A stretch of DNA of 64,000 nucleotides from Pseudomonas faucium (GTDB lineage Bacteria > Pseudomonadota > Gammaproteobacteria > Pseudomonadales > Pseudomonadaceae): positions 1 to 64,000 of the forward strand of contig NZ_BQIP01000014.1 of assembly GCF_021602585.1 (NCBI RefSeq), given 5' to 3'. A program made the translations under genes and the position numbers. The notes below the pieces were generated by a model, which saw only the letters and a program-made list of their open reading frames with translations, was not told the origin of the DNA and made no database searches. Positions 1-9,406 of the stretch are shown piece after piece (the first letter of the stretch is position 1; each line of letters opens with the position of its first letter).

Positions 1-473
1 GCGTTCAGGATCCGCTGGAAATCGTTGGTCTGCGTGACACCACCACCACCACCTGCACCGGCGTTGAGATGTTCCGCAAGCTGCTGGACGAAGGTCGTGC
101 TGGCGAGAACTGCGGCGTGCTGCTGCGCGGCACCAAGCGTGACGACGTTGAGCGTGGCCAGGTTCTGGTCAAGCCAGGTTCGGTCAAGCCGCACACCAAG
201 TTCACCGCAGAAGTCTACGTCCTGTCGAAGGAAGAAGGCGGCCGTCACACTCCGTTCTTCAAAGGCTACCGTCCTCAGTTCTACTTCCGTACCACTGACG
301 TGACCGGTAACTGCGAACTGCCGGAAGGCGTTGAAATGGTAATGCCAGGTGACAACATTCAGATGACTGTCACCCTGATCAAGACCATCGCAATGGAAGA
401 CGGTCTGCGCTTCGCTATCCGTGAAGGCGGTCGTACCGTCGGCGCCGGCGTCGTAGCCAAAATCATCGAGTAA
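1..473 (+). CDS. tuf: Elongation factor Tu, C-terminal part (partial at window start)
   Basis: The 3' end of an EF-Tu gene; the reading frame is open from the window edge (first full codon at position 3) to a TAA at 471-473. The visible part covers beta-barrel domains 2 and 3, including the [13 protein letters not shown] stretch, GGRHTPFF and the C-terminal end VVAKIIE. EF-Tu carries aminoacyl-tRNA to the ribosome as a GTP complex; its GTPase domain lies outside the window. It is the last gene of the str operon, and a strong terminator separates it from the S10 operon. Family identity is certain; which tuf copy this is cannot be told from a fragment. Confidence 0.97.
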
Positions 474-494
474 TCACTCGACCGATTGAAAAAA

Positions 495-519
495 CCCCCG
501 CTCAGCGGGGGTTTTTTTT
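495..519 (+). terminator. Rho-independent terminator after tuf
   Basis: A GC-rich stem (CCCCCGCT paired with AGCGGGGG) is followed directly by eight T residues. It ends the str/tuf transcript just before the S10 promoter. Confidence 0.93.
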
Positions 520-525
520 ATTGGG

Positions 526-554
526 TTGACACTAAATTGGGGCGTCTATAGAAT
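526..554 (+). promoter_or_regulatory. Sigma-70 promoter of the S10 operon
   Basis: A perfect -35 TTGACA (526-531) lies 17 bp from a -10 TAGAAT (549-554). The expected start near 561 leaves a leader of only about 54 nt before rpsJ, which holds one small possible stem (ACGCC 556-560 with GGCGT 572-576). Confidence 0.85.
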
Positions 555-614
555 CACGCCTCCTTTTAGCGGGCGTAGTGCGTCCGTTGGGAACAGCCTG
601 GAGTCTGAAATCCA

Positions 615-926
615 ATGCAAAATCAGCAAATCCGTATCAGGTTGAAGGCTTTCGACCATCGCCTGATCGACCAATCCACCCAGGAAATCGTGGAAACCGC
701 GAAACGTACTGGTGCACAAGTGCGTGGTCCTATTCCACTGCCTACCCGCAAAGAGCGTTTCACCGTTCTGGTCTCCCCGCACGTCAACAAAGACGCGCGT
801 GACCAGTACGAGATTCGCACTCATAAGCGTGTTCTGGACATCGTCCAGCCAACGGATAAAACCGTTGACGCGCTGATGAAGCTTGATCTGGCGGCAGGTG
901 TGGAAGTACAGATCAGCCTCGGCTAA
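615..926 (+). CDS. rpsJ: 30S ribosomal protein S10
   Basis: A 103-residue protein, the usual S10 length, starting [19 protein letters not shown]. It is a small-subunit head protein and also the NusE partner of NusB in transcription antitermination. It is the first gene of the S10 operon, directly behind the promoter at 526-554, and a GGAG-containing ribosome site precedes the ATG. The downstream order rplC-rplD-rplW-rplB matches the conserved operon. Confidence 0.98.
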
Positions 927-1006
927 GACTTCGGTCTAGTCGTGTAACGCTCTGAAATGGGCGGCCATAGCGGGTGAAAGCCCCGTACACTCATGAGGTT
1001 TACAAC

Positions 1007-1642
1007 ATGACTATTGGTGTAATCGGTCGCAAATGCGGTATGACCCGCATTTTCACCGAAGAAGGTGTCTCCATTCCGGTCACGGTCATTGAGATCGAGC
1101 CGAATCGCGTCACCCAGTTCAAAACTGAAGAAACCGATGGCTACCGTGCAGTGCAAGTCACTGTCGGCGAGCGTCGTGCTTCGCGTGTGACTGCCGCTCA
1201 GGCAGGCCACTTCGCCAAGGCCAACGTTGCCGCTGGTCGCGGTGTCTGGGAGTTCCGTCTTGAAGAAGGCGATTTCCAGGCTGGCGATCTGATCAAAGCT
1301 GAACTCTTCACTGCAGGCCAGCTGGTAGACGTAACCGGTCAGTCCAAAGGTAAAGGCTTTGCCGGTACCATCAAGCGCTGGAACTTCCGTGGCCAGGACA
1401 ACACCCACGGTAACTCCGTGTCGCACCGTGTCCCAGGTTCCATCGGCCAGTGCCAGACTCCTGGTCGTGTGTTCAAGGGCAAGAAAATGTCCGGTCACAT
1501 GGGCGCCGAGCGCGTGACTGTTCAGTCCCTGGAAGTAGTTCGCGTAGACGCTGAACGCAACCTGCTGCTGGTCAAGGGTGCCGTTCCTGGCGCTACTGGC
1601 GGCGACGTGGTTGTACGTCCAGCTGTCAAGGCTCGCGGTTAA
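1007..1642 (+). CDS. rplC: 50S ribosomal protein L3
   Basis: 211 residues beginning [16 protein letters not shown], the standard L3 N-terminus. An upstream in-frame ATG at 974 was not used because the family starts here and a GAGG ribosome site lies at 994-998. The central [15 protein letters not shown] and [23 protein letters not shown] stretches are the conserved L3 signature, whose loop reaches towards the peptidyl-transferase centre. L3 is an early-assembling 23S rRNA-binding protein. Second gene of the S10 operon, 12 nt before rplD. Confidence 0.98.
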   Translation: MTIGVIGRKCGMTRIFTEEGVSIPVTVIEIEPNRVTQFKTEETDGYRAVQVTVGERRASRVTAAQAGHFAKANVAAGRGVWEFRLEEGDFQAGDLIKAELFTAGQLVDVTGQSKGKGFAGTIKRWNFRGQDNTHGNSVSHRVPGSIGQCQTPGRVFKGKKMSGHMGAERVTVQSLEVVRVDAERNLLLVKGAVPGATGGDVVVRPAVKARG

Positions 1643-1654
1643 GGGGAAACTGAC

Positions 1655-2257
1655 ATGCAACTTAATGTAAATGACGCTCAGGCGATCGAAGTTTCCGAAC
1701 TGACCTTCGGTGGCGAATTCAACGAGACGCTGGTACACCAAGCAGTCGTGGCCTACATGGCCGGCGGCCGTCAGGGCACCAAGCAGCAGAAGACCCGTTC
1801 CGACGTGGCTGGTGGCGGTAAGCGCCCATGGCGTCAGAAGGGTACTGGCCGTGCTCGTGCTGGTACCACTCGTGGTCCGATCTGGCGTGGCGGTGGTGTA
1901 ACCTTCGCAGCTCGCCCTCAAGATCACTCGCAGAAGCTCAACAAGAAGATGTACCGCGCAGCCCTGCGCTCCATCCTCGCTGAGCTGGTGCGTAGCGACC
2001 GTCTGGTCGTGGTTCAGGACTTCGCTGTTGAAGCGCCGAAAACCAAAGATCTGCTGAACAAGCTGAACGGCATGGGTCTGAGCGATGTTCTCATCGTTTC
2101 CGACGCTGTTGATCAGAACCTGTACCTGGCTGCTCGTAACCTGCCGCACGTCGACGTACGTGACGTACAAGGTTCCGACCCGGTCAGTCTGATCGCATAC
2201 GAGAAAGTGTTGATCACTGTCTCGGCCGTGAAGAAATTCGAGGAGCTGCTGGGATGA
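1655..2257 (+). CDS. rplD: 50S ribosomal protein L4
   Basis: A 200-residue protein with the central arginine/glycine-rich loop that lines the exit tunnel ([21 protein letters not shown]) and a C-terminal Rossmann-like part ([23 protein letters not shown]). In E. coli L4 also represses the S10 operon through the leader RNA; the leader here is very short, so that mode is doubtful. The last codons overlap rplW by 4 nt (ATGA), implying translational coupling. Confidence 0.98.
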
Positions 2258-2553
2258 ACCAGGAACGCGTATTCAAAGTCCTCCTTGGCCCGCACGTTTC
2301 CGAGAAGGCTACCGTTCTGGCTGAGAAAAAAGGCCAGTTCGTATTCAAGGTTGCTACTGACGCAACCAAGCTGGAAATCAAGAAAGCTGTCGAAGGCCTG
2401 TTCAACGTAAAAGTTGAAAACGTGTCGACTGTTAACGTTCTGGGTAAAACCAAGCGTACCGCACGTGGTCTGGGCAAGCGTAATGACTGGAAGAAGGCGA
2501 TCGTCTCCCTTCAGCCAGGCCAAGATCTCGATTTCAGCAGCAGTGCTGAGTAA
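2254..2553 (+). CDS. rplW: 50S ribosomal protein L23
   Basis: A 99-residue protein starting [21 protein letters not shown]23 sits at the tunnel exit and is the docking site for trigger factor and SRP. The family's typical VSEKAT segment and the positively charged loop with [17 protein letters not shown] are present. The start overlaps the rplD stop in an ATGA arrangement. Confidence 0.98.
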
Positions 2554-2567
2554 GGAAGGGGTGCATC

Positions 2568-3392
2568 ATGGCAATCGTTAAATGCAAACCGACTTCCCCT
2601 GGCCGCCGTTTCGTGGTCAAGGTGGTCAACAAGGAGCTGCACAAAGGCGCTCCTCACGCACCGCTGCTCGAGAAGAAATCGAAGTCTGGTGGTCGTAACA
2701 ACAATGGCCGCATTACCACTCGTCACGTTGGTGGTGGTCATAAGCAGCATTACCGTCTGGTCGACTTCCGTCGCAACGACAAAGATGGCATCCCAGCCAC
2801 TGTCGAGCGTATCGAATACGATCCAAACCGTACTGCTCACATCGCCCTGCTGTGCTACGCAGACGGTGAGCGTCGCTACATCATCGCCCCTAAAGGCGTG
2901 AGCGCTGGCGACCAGCTGATCGCAGGTGCCCTGGCCCCAATCAAGGCCGGTAACTCCCTGCAACTGCGCAACATCCCAGTAGGTAGCACCATTCACGGCA
3001 TCGAACTGAAGCCGGGTAAAGGTGCTCAGATCGCTCGTTCCGCTGGCGCTTCGGCTCAGCTGATCGCTCGTGACGGCGTATACGTGACCCTGCGTCTGCG
3101 CTCCGGTGAGATGCGTAAAGTACTGGCTGAGTGCCGTGCGACCCTGGGCGAAGTCTCGAACTCCGAGCACAGCCTGCGTTCGCTGGGTAAAGCGGGTGCC
3201 AAACGCTGGCGCGGCGTTCGCCCAACCGTTCGTGGTGTTGCCATGAACCCGGTTGACCACCCACATGGTGGTGGTGAAGGTCGTACCTCCGGTGGTCGTC
3301 ATCCGGTATCGCCATGGGGCTTCCCAACCAAGGGTGCTAAAACCCGCGGTAATAAGCGTACCGACAACATGATCGTCCGTCGTCGCAAGTAA
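2568..3392 (+). CDS. rplB: 50S ribosomal protein L2
   Basis: A 274-residue protein with the L2 hallmarks: N-terminal basic segment, OB-fold/SH3-like core, and the C-terminal [18 protein letters not shown] loop whose histidine lies close to the peptidyl-transferase centre. L2 is needed for subunit association and peptide-bond formation. A GGAAGGGG ribosome site precedes the ATG. It is followed by rpsS after 16 nt. Confidence 0.98.
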   Translation: MAIVKCKPTSPGRRFVVKVVNKELHKGAPHAPLLEKKSKSGGRNNNGRITTRHVGGGHKQHYRLVDFRRNDKDGIPATVERIEYDPNRTAHIALLCYADGERRYIIAPKGVSAGDQLIAGALAPIKAGNSLQLRNIPVGSTIHGIELKPGKGAQIARSAGASAQLIARDGVYVTLRLRSGEMRKVLAECRATLGEVSNSEHSLRSLGKAGAKRWRGVRPTVRGVAMNPVDHPHGGGEGRTSGGRHPVSPWGFPTKGAKTRGNKRTDNMIVRRRK

Positions 3393-3408
3393 CTAGAGGG
3401 ATACGACA

Positions 3409-3684
3409 GTGCCACGTTCTCTGAAAAAAGGTCCTTTTATCGATCTTCACCTGTTGAAGAAGGTCGAAGTGGCGGTGGAGAAGAACGATCGCAAGCCAGT
3501 TAAAACCTGGTCGCGTCGTTCGATGATCCTGCCACAAATGGTCGGTCTGACCATCGCGGTTCACAACGGTCGCCAGCATGTCCCAGTTCTCGTGAACGAA
3601 GACATGGTCGGCCACAAACTGGGCGAGTTCGCCGGTACCCGCACCTATCGCGGGCACGTGGCTGACAAGAAAGCCAAGCGTTAA
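3409..3684 (+). CDS. rpsS: 30S ribosomal protein S19 (GTG start)
   Basis: 91 residues, beginning with GTG read as Met: [20 protein letters not shown], the invariant S19 N-terminus. It forms a complex with S13 in the small-subunit head and contacts the A-site finger. The C-terminal part [20 protein letters not shown] is typical. An AGAGGGA-like ribosome site lies upstream. Confidence 0.98.
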
Positions 3685-3695
3685 GGGGTAAGGAA

Positions 3696-4028
3696 ATGGA
3701 AGTAGCCGCTAAGTTGTCGGGCGCTCGCATCTCCGCCCAGAAAGCCCGCTTGGTCGCCGACCAGATCCGCGGGAAGAAGGTGGGCGAAGCGCTCAACCTG
3801 TTGGCCTTCAGCAGCAAAAAAGCCGCTGAAATCATGAAGAAAGTCCTCGAGTCGGCCGTTGCCAACGCCGAACACAACGAAGGCGCAGACGTTGATGACC
3901 TGAAGGTCTCCACCGTCTTCGTCAACGAAGGGCGTTCGCTGAAGCGCATCATGCCACGTGCCAAAGGCCGTGCTGATCGCATCGTCAAGCGGTCTTGCCA
4001 TATCACTGTCAAGGTTGCGGACAAGTAA
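3696..4028 (+). CDS. rplV: 50S ribosomal protein L22
   Basis: A 110-residue protein, [26 protein letters not shown] at the start, with the long beta-hairpin region ([21 protein letters not shown]) that reaches the exit-tunnel constriction and is the site of macrolide-resistance mutations in other bacteria. The ribosome site AAGGA lies just before the ATG; the gene is 11 nt after rpsS and 13 nt before rpsC. Confidence 0.98.
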
Positions 4029-4041
4029 CGGAGTCGATCAG

Positions 4042-4728
4042 ATGGGTCAGAAAGTACATCCCACTGGCATTCGCCTGGGAATCGTCAAGGAGCACACCTC
4101 CGTCTGGTACGCAGACGGTGCTACTTACGCAGATTACCTGTTGAAGGATCTGAAAACGCGTGAGTACCTCCAAGACAAACTAAAAAGCGCGTCCGTAAGC
4201 CGTATCGATATTCATCGTCCGGCTCAAACTGCACGCATCACCATCCACACCGCTCGTCCCGGTATCGTTATCGGCAAGAAAGGTGAAGATGTTGAGAAGC
4301 TGCGTCAGGACCTGACCAAGCAGATGGGTGTGCCTGTGCACATCAACATCGAAGAGATCCGCAAGCCGGAACTCGACGCTATGCTGGTTGCGCAGAGCGT
4401 AGCTCAGCAGCTGGAACGCCGCGTAATGTTCCGTCGCGCCATGAAGCGCGCCGTACAGAACGCCATGCGTATTGGTGCCAAGGGCATCAAGATCCAGGTG
4501 AGCGGTCGTCTCGGCGGTGCTGAGATTGCTCGTACCGAGTGGTATCGCGAAGGTCGTGTGCCTCTGCACACCCTGCGTGCCGATATCGACTACAACACCT
4601 ACGAAGCTCACACCACTTACGGTGTGATCGGTGTGAAGGTTTGGATCTTCAAAGGCGAAGTTATTGGTGGTCGCCAAGAAGAACTGAAACCACAAGCACC
4701 AGCGCCTCGTAAAAAAGCTGCTAAGTAA
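4042..4728 (+). CDS. rpsC: 30S ribosomal protein S3
   Basis: 228 residues starting [14 protein letters not shown], the conserved start; a longer frame that opens at a GTG in 3958 would run into rplV and was not used. The KH domain with the [11 protein letters not shown] (GxxG-type) loop spans about residues 60-100, followed by the C-terminal S3 domain with [28 protein letters not shown]3 is at the mRNA entry site and contributes to helicase activity. The lysine-rich tail [10 protein letters not shown] is usual for pseudomonads. Confidence 0.98.
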   Translation: MGQKVHPTGIRLGIVKEHTSVWYADGATYADYLLKDLKTREYLQDKLKSASVSRIDIHRPAQTARITIHTARPGIVIGKKGEDVEKLRQDLTKQMGVPVHINIEEIRKPELDAMLVAQSVAQQLERRVMFRRAMKRAVQNAMRIGAKGIKIQVSGRLGGAEIARTEWYREGRVPLHTLRADIDYNTYEAHTTYGVIGVKVWIFKGEVIGGRQEELKPQAPAPRKKAAK

Positions 4729-4740
4729 GGGGTACGCCAA

Positions 4741-5154
4741 ATGTTGCAACCAAAGCGTACAAAATTCCGCAAGCAGATGACTGGCCACAACCGTGGTCTG
4801 GCACTGCGCGGTAGCAAAGTCAGCTTCGGCGAATTCGCCCTGAAAGCTGTTGCTCGCGGTCGCCTCACCGCTCGCCAGATCGAGTCCGCACGTCGTGCGC
4901 TGACCCGTCACGTAAAACGTGGCGGCAAGATCTGGATCCGTGTGTTCCCGGACAAGCCGATCTCCAAGAAGCCTCTCGAGGTTCGTATGGGTAAAGGTAA
5001 GGGTTCCGTGGAATACTGGGTTGCCCAGATCCAGCCAGGCAAAGTCCTGTACGAGATCGAGGGTGTTTCTGAAGAGCTGGCGCGCGAAGCTTTCGCCCTG
5101 GCTGCTGCAAAGCTGCCTCTCGCCACCTCCTTTGTTAAGCGGACGGTGATGTGA
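4741..5154 (+). CDS. rplP: 50S ribosomal protein L16
   Basis: A 137-residue L16, starting [19 protein letters not shown] and containing [14 protein letters not shown] and the [13 protein letters not shown] motif. L16 organises the A-site and elongation-factor region of 23S rRNA. The stop codon overlaps the next gene by one base (TGATG), so rpmC is probably translationally coupled. Confidence 0.98.
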
Positions 5155-5345
5155 TGAAAGCGAATGAACTTCGTGAAAAATCTGCACAGCAACTGAATGA
5201 GCAACTGCTCGGCTTGCTGCGCGACCAGTTCAATCTGCGTATGCAGAAAGCAACTGGCCAGTTGGGTCAGTCGCACCTGCTCTCGCAAGTTAAGCGTGAC
5301 ATCGCTCGCGTGAAAACTGTGCTCAACCAGCAGGCAGGTAAGTGA
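5154..5345 (+). CDS. rpmC: 50S ribosomal protein L29
   Basis: A 63-residue two-helix protein, [18 protein letters not shown], with the usual [15 protein letters not shown] core. The ATG at 5154 was preferred to the in-frame GTG at 5151 because family members begin MKA and it gives the TGATG overlap with rplP. L29 binds near the tunnel exit next to L23. Confidence 0.97.
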
Positions 5346-5347
5346 TC

Positions 5348-5614
5348 ATGGCTGAAGCTGAAAAAACCGTCCGTACGCTGACTGGCCGTGTCGTCAGCGA
5401 CAAAATGGACAAGACCATCACCGTTCTGATCGAGCGTCGCGTAAAGCACCCGATCTACGGTAAATACGTTAAGCGTTCGACTAAGCTGCACGCGCACGAC
5501 GAATCCAACCAGTGCAAGATCGGCGACAAGGTTTCCATCCGTGAAACCCGTCCGCTGGCCAAGACCAAGTCCTGGGCACTGGTTGAAGTCCTCGAACGCG
5601 CTGTTGAAGTCTAA
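5348..5614 (+). CDS. rpsQ: 30S ribosomal protein S17
   Basis: An 88-residue OB-fold protein starting [20 protein letters not shown]. The conserved [21 protein letters not shown] and [20 protein letters not shown] segments are present. S17 is a primary 16S rRNA binder in the body of the small subunit. The start at 5348 gives the family length; two extra in-frame codons upstream overlap rpmC and were not used. Confidence 0.97.
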   Translation: MAEAEKTVRTLTGRVVSDKMDKTITVLIERRVKHPIYGKYVKRSTKLHAHDESNQCKIGDKVSIRETRPLAKTKSWALVEVLERAVEV

Positions 5615-5637
5615 GGGCTAGGGGTCGGAGAAATTTT

Positions 5638-6006
5638 ATGATTCAGACTCAATCCATGCTCGATGTGGCCGATAACAGCGGCGCTCGTCGCGTCATGTGC
5701 ATCAAGGTGCTCGGCGGTTCCCACCGCCGTTACGCCGGCATCGGTGACATCATCAAGGTAACCGTCAAGGAAGCAATTCCGCGCGGTAAGGTCAAAAAAG
5801 GCCAAGTGATGACCGCTGTTGTCGTCCGTACCCGTCACGGTGTACGTCGCGCTGACGGTTCCATCATTCGTTTCGACGGCAACGCTGCTGTTCTGCTGAA
5901 CACCAAGCAAGAGCCGATCGGCACTCGCATCTTCGGGCCAGTGACCCGTGAACTTCGTACTGAGAAGTTCATGAAGATCGTCTCGCTCGCCCCTGAAGTG
6001 CTGTAA
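5638..6006 (+). CDS. rplN: 50S ribosomal protein L14
   Basis: A 122-residue protein with the L14 signature ([22 protein letters not shown], and [15 protein letters not shown]). L14 lies at the subunit interface, forms bridges with 16S rRNA and binds the silencing factor RsfS in other bacteria. It starts the spc group of genes, but no separate promoter is evident in the 23 nt after rpsQ, so S10 and spc genes are probably read together here. Confidence 0.98.
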
Positions 6007-6017
6007 GGAGATCCGAC

Positions 6018-6332
6018 ATGCAAAAGATTCGTCGTGACGACGAGATCATCGTGATCGCCGGCAAAGACAAAGGTAAGCGCGGTAAGGTGCTGAAGGTTCT
6101 CGCTGATGACCGTCTGGTCATCGGTGGTGTGAACCTGGTCAAGCGTCATACCAAGCCTAACCCGATGGCGGGCGTTCAGGGCGGTATCGTCGAAAAAGAA
6201 GCGCCTCTGCACGCTTCCAACGTTGCCATCTTCAACGGCGAAACCAACAAGGCTGACCGCGTTGGTTTCAAAGTAGAAGACGGTAAGAAAATTCGTGTCT
6301 TCAAGTCGACCCAAAAAGCGGTTGATGCTTGA
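6018..6332 (+). CDS. rplX: 50S ribosomal protein L24
   Basis: A 104-residue KOW-domain protein: [24 protein letters not shown], with the [14 protein letters not shown] motif near residues 15-25. L24 is one of the two assembly-initiator proteins of the large subunit. An AAGGAG ribosome site precedes the ATG. Confidence 0.98.
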
Positions 6333-6352
6333 ACACTGCTAGGTAGAAGACC

Positions 6353-6892
6353 ATGGCACGACTGAAAGAGATTTACCGGAACGAAATCGCTCCTAAGCTT
6401 AAGGAAGAACTTAAGCTGTCGAACGTGATGGAAGTTCCGCGCGTTACCAAGATCACCCTGAACATGGGTCTGGGCGAAGCGATCGGCGACAAGAAAGTCA
6501 TCGAGCACGCTGTTGCCGACCTGGAAAAGATCACCGGTCAAAAGCCGGTTGTGACTTTCGCTCGTAAATCCATCGCGGGCTTCAAAGTCCGTGAAGGATG
6601 GCCGATCGGCGTCAAGGTGACCCTGCGTCGCGAGAAAATGTACGAATTCCTGGACCGCCTGCTGGCGATCTCCCTGCCTCGGGTTCGCGACTTCCGCGGC
6701 CTGAATGCCAAGTCCTTCGATGGTCGTGGCAACTACAGCATGGGCGTGAAAGAGCAGATCATCTTCCCGGAAATCGATTACGACAAGATCGATGCTCTGC
6801 GCGGTTTGGACATCACCCTGACCACCACTGCTCGTTCGGACGACGAAGGCCGCGCTCTGCTGCGTGCTTTCAAGTTCCCGTTCCGCAACTGA
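6353..6892 (+). CDS. rplE: 50S ribosomal protein L5
   Basis: A 179-residue protein with the L5 features [32 protein letters not shown] and the C-terminal [21 protein letters not shown]5 binds 5S rRNA and forms bridge B1b with the small-subunit head. In E. coli the L24-L5 junction is where S8 represses the spc operon; no clear equivalent hairpin was recognised in 6333-6352. Confidence 0.98.
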   Translation: MARLKEIYRNEIAPKLKEELKLSNVMEVPRVTKITLNMGLGEAIGDKKVIEHAVADLEKITGQKPVVTFARKSIAGFKVREGWPIGVKVTLRREKMYEFLDRLLAISLPRVRDFRGLNAKSFDGRGNYSMGVKEQIIFPEIDYDKIDALRGLDITLTTTARSDDEGRALLRAFKFPFRN

Positions 6893-6905
6893 TTGGAGTA
6901 GGAAA

Positions 6906-7211
6906 ATGGCCAAGAAGAGCATGAAAAACCGCGAGCTGAAGCGTCAGCTCACGGTAGCCAAGTTCGCCAAAAAGCGTGCTGAGCTGAAAGCGACCATCGT
7001 CAACCTGAACGCCTCTCCAGAAGAGCGTTTCGCTGCCGTTGTCGCTCTGCAGAAGCAGCCACGTGATGCCAGCGCTGCGCGCCTGCGCAACCGTTGCCGC
7101 CTGACCGGTCGTCCTCACGGTGTATACCGTAAGTTCGGCCTGGGCCGTAACATGCTGCGTCAAGCTGCAATGCGTGGCGACGTACCAGGTCTGGTCAAGG
7201 CCTCCTGGTAA
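6906..7211 (+). CDS. rpsN: 30S ribosomal protein S14 (zinc-independent type)
   Basis: 101 residues starting [20 protein letters not shown], with the C-terminal [26 protein letters not shown] signature. The length and the absence of paired CxxC motifs place it in the zinc-independent class. The start at 6906 sits behind GGAGTAGGAAA; a longer frame from 6864 overlaps rplE. It is the last gene before a break in the spc cluster. Confidence 0.98.
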   Translation: MAKKSMKNRELKRQLTVAKFAKKRAELKATIVNLNASPEERFAAVVALQKQPRDASAARLRNRCRLTGRPHGVYRKFGLGRNMLRQAAMRGDVPGLVKASW

Positions 7212-7275
7212 TCGCTGCAGGTGTGATCCCGACGGACGGGGAGCAATCTTCCGACCGTCGGTGACCTCGCCAACA

Positions 7276-7301
7276 AACAAGCCCCTATATGGGGCTTGTT
7301 T
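7276..7301 (+). terminator. Terminator-like hairpin between rpsN and rpsH
   Basis: A perfect 10-bp stem AACAAGCCCC / GGGGCTTGTT with a 5-nt loop (TATAT), followed by TCGTTTCT. The T-tract is interrupted, so termination may be partial (attenuation). It divides the spc cluster into two transcription blocks and overlaps the next promoter's -35. Confidence 0.65.
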
Positions 7302-7324
7302 CGTTTCTGCCTTGTGTCTAGAAT
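7296..7324 (+). promoter_or_regulatory. Promoter for rpsH and downstream spc genes
   Basis: TTGTTT (7296-7301), a 17-bp spacer, then TAGAAT (7319-7324). The -35 lies inside the right arm of the preceding hairpin. The -10 has the same sequence and spacing as the S10 promoter. Confidence 0.7.
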
Positions 7325-7330
7325 GACCGG

Positions 7331-7391
7331 CTCACCCGAGCCTGGGTTTTTTACCCTGCCCGTTCGGGTGGTTGTGATAGCCGCAAGGCTA
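7331..7391 (+). promoter_or_regulatory. Structured 5' leader of rpsH (candidate autoregulatory RNA)
   Basis: The 90-nt leader holds nested stems. CACCCGA (7333-7339) pairs with TCGGGTG (7364-7370), GGGT (7344-7347) pairs with ACCC (7353-7356), and a separate AGCC-GCAA-GGCT hairpin (7379-7390) is capped by a GNRA tetraloop. The AGGAG ribosome site follows at about 7406. Such structured leaders in ribosomal operons usually bind one of the encoded proteins (S8 would be the natural candidate); this role is an inference. Confidence 0.45.
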
Positions 7392-7420
7392 ATAATTCTT
7401 GTATCAGGAGCATCTAGCCC

Positions 7421-7813
7421 ATGAGTATGCAGGACCCGTTAGCGGACATGCTAACTCGCATCCGTAATGCCCAGATGGCTGAAAAGTCCGTCGTAAGCAT
7501 GCCTTCCTCCACCCTGAAGGTCGCGGTTGCCAAAGTTCTGAAAGACGAAGGTTACATCGCTGGCTACCAGGTTACTGGTGAGGCCAAGCCGTCCCTGTCG
7601 ATCGAACTCAAGTACTTCGAAGGCCGTCCGGTCATCGAGGAACTGAAGCGTTCCAGCCGTCCTGGCCTGCGCCAGTACAAGTCCGTCACAGACCTGCCGA
7701 AAGTTCGTGGCGGCCTGGGCGTGTCTATCGTCTCCACCAACAAAGGTGTGATGACTGACCGCGCTGCGCGCGCTGCCGGTGTCGGCGGCGAAGTTCTGTG
7801 CACAGTGTTCTAA
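7421..7813 (+). CDS. rpsH: 30S ribosomal protein S8
   Basis: A 130-residue S8 starting [18 protein letters not shown], with the C-terminal signature [21 protein letters not shown]8 is a primary binder of the 16S central domain, and in E. coli it is the repressor of the spc operon. Here it is the first gene behind its own promoter and a structured leader, which differs from the E. coli layout. Confidence 0.98.
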
Positions 7814-7825
7814 GGGGAGATAGGC

Positions 7826-8359
7826 ATGTCTCGCGTCGCTAAGAACCCCGTTAAGCTGCCAGCAGGCGTCGAAGTCAAATTCGCCGGCCAGCAGCTTTCG
7901 GTGAAGGGTGCCAAAGGCACTCTCGAACTGAACGTTCACTCGTCTGTTGAAGTTACCGAAGAGTCCGGCGAACTGCGTTTCGTCGCTCGCAACGGTGACC
8001 AGCAAGCTCGCGCCATGGCCGGTACTACCCGTGCTCTGGTCAACAACATGGTCCAAGGCGTAAGCCAAGGCTTCGAGCGCAAGCTCCAGCTGGTCGGTGT
8101 TGGTTACAAGGCACAGGCAAAAGGCACCGTCCTGAACCTGGCTCTGGGCTTCTCGCATCCAGTGGACTACGAACTGCCAGCCGGTATCACCGCTGAAACT
8201 CCTAGCCAGACCGACATCCTGATCAAGGGTATCGACAAGCAGCTGGTAGGTCAGGTGGCCGCTGAAATCCGCGACTTCCGTCCGCCAGAGCCGTACAAAG
8301 GCAAAGGTGTGCGTTACGCGGACGAAGTAGTCCGTCGTAAAGAAGCCAAGAAGAAGTAG
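7826..8359 (+). CDS. rplF: 50S ribosomal protein L6
   Basis: 177 residues, [19 protein letters not shown], with duplicated L6 domains and the conserved C-terminal [25 protein letters not shown]6 lies near the factor-binding site of the large subunit. A GGGGAGA ribosome site precedes the start; the gene is 12 nt after rpsH and 10 nt before rplR. Confidence 0.98.
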   Translation: MSRVAKNPVKLPAGVEVKFAGQQLSVKGAKGTLELNVHSSVEVTEESGELRFVARNGDQQARAMAGTTRALVNNMVQGVSQGFERKLQLVGVGYKAQAKGTVLNLALGFSHPVDYELPAGITAETPSQTDILIKGIDKQLVGQVAAEIRDFRPPEPYKGKGVRYADEVVRRKEAKKK

Positions 8360-8369
8360 GGCCTAGCAA

Positions 8370-8720
8370 ATGACCGACAAAAAAGTTACTCGACTGCGTC
8401 GCGCTCGCAAAGCACGTCTCAAGATGCACGAACTCGAAGTCGTGCGCCTGTGCGTGTTCCGCTCCTCGCAGCACATCTATGCCCAGGTCATTTCGGCCGA
8501 CGGCAGCAAGGTTCTGGCAAGCGCCTCGACCTTGGACAAAGACCTGCGTGATGGCGCCACTGGCAACATCGACGCGGCCACTAAGGTTGGCAAGCTGGTA
8601 GCTGAGCGCGCGAAAGCCGCCGGTGTATCTCAAGTTGCCTTTGACCGTTCCGGCTTCAAGTACCATGGCCGCGTCAAAGCGCTGGCTGATGCTGCTCGTG
8701 AAGGCGGGCTGGAGTTCTAA
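8370..8720 (+). CDS. rplR: 50S ribosomal protein L18
   Basis: A 116-residue 5S rRNA-binding protein. It has the basic N-terminus ([20 protein letters not shown]), the [13 protein letters not shown] strand and the C-terminal [25 protein letters not shown], all typical of L18. With L5 and L25 it anchors 5S rRNA in the central protuberance. rpsE begins 3 nt after its stop. Confidence 0.98.
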   Translation: MTDKKVTRLRRARKARLKMHELEVVRLCVFRSSQHIYAQVISADGSKVLASASTLDKDLRDGATGNIDAATKVGKLVAERAKAAGVSQVAFDRSGFKYHGRVKALADAAREGGLEF

Positions 8721-8723
8721 GTT

Positions 8724-9224
8724 ATGGCAAATAACGATCAAAAGCGCGACGAAGGCTACATCGAGAAGCTGGTTCAAGTTAACCGCGTAGCCAAAACCGT
8801 TAAAGGCGGCCGTATCTTCACCTTCACCGCGCTGACCGTGGTGGGTGATGGCAAGGGTCGCGTTGGTTTCGGCCGTGGCAAATCGCGCGAAGTACCTGCT
8901 GCGATCCAGAAAGCCATGGAAGCTGCTCGTCGCAACATGATCCAGGTTGACCTGAAAGGCACCACCCTGCAGTACGCCACCAAGGCCGCCCACGGCGCCT
9001 CGAAGGTTTACATGCAGCCTGCCTCGGAAGGTACCGGTATCATCGCCGGCGGCGCCATGCGTGCTGTCCTGGAAGTTGCTGGTGTTCAGAACGTCCTGGC
9101 CAAGTGCTACGGTTCGACCAACCCAGTGAACGTGGTTTACGCCACCTTCAAGGGTCTGAAAGCCATGCAATCTCCTGAGTCCATTGCTGCCAAGCGCGGC
9201 AAGAGCGTTGAGGAGATCTTCTGA
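8724..9224 (+). CDS. rpsE: 30S ribosomal protein S5
   Basis: A 166-residue protein with the S5 double-stranded-RNA-binding fold ([33 protein letters not shown]) and the C-terminal S5 domain ([22 protein letters not shown]). S5 is at the mRNA entry channel; mutations in its N-terminal loop give spectinomycin resistance and in the interface with S4 give ram phenotypes in other bacteria. Confidence 0.98.
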   Translation: MANNDQKRDEGYIEKLVQVNRVAKTVKGGRIFTFTALTVVGDGKGRVGFGRGKSREVPAAIQKAMEAARRNMIQVDLKGTTLQYATKAAHGASKVYMQPASEGTGIIAGGAMRAVLEVAGVQNVLAKCYGSTNPVNVVYATFKGLKAMQSPESIAAKRGKSVEEIF

Positions 9225-9226
9225 TC

Positions 9227-9403
9227 ATGGCTACCGTAAAAGTAACGCTGATCAAGAGCGTCTCGGGCCGTATCCCTAACCACAAACTGTGCGTTAAGGG
9301 TCTGGGTCTGCGTCGCATCGGTCACACTGTAGAAGTCCAGGATACTCCCGAGAACCGCGGGATGATCAACAAGGCTTACTACATGCTGCGCGTCGAGGGT
9401 TAA
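9227..9403 (+). CDS. rpmD: 50S ribosomal protein L30
   Basis: A short gene read directly from the sequence: ATG at 9227, TAA at 9401-9403, 58 residues. The protein begins [20 protein letters not shown] and contains [21 protein letters not shown], the L30 signature. It fills the gap between rpsE and rplO exactly as in the conserved spc order (2 nt after rpsE, 3 nt before rplO). Confidence 0.97.
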   Translation: MATVKVTLIKSVSGRIPNHKLCVKGLGLRRIGHTVEVQDTPENRGMINKAYYMLRVEG

Positions 9404-9406
9404 TCG

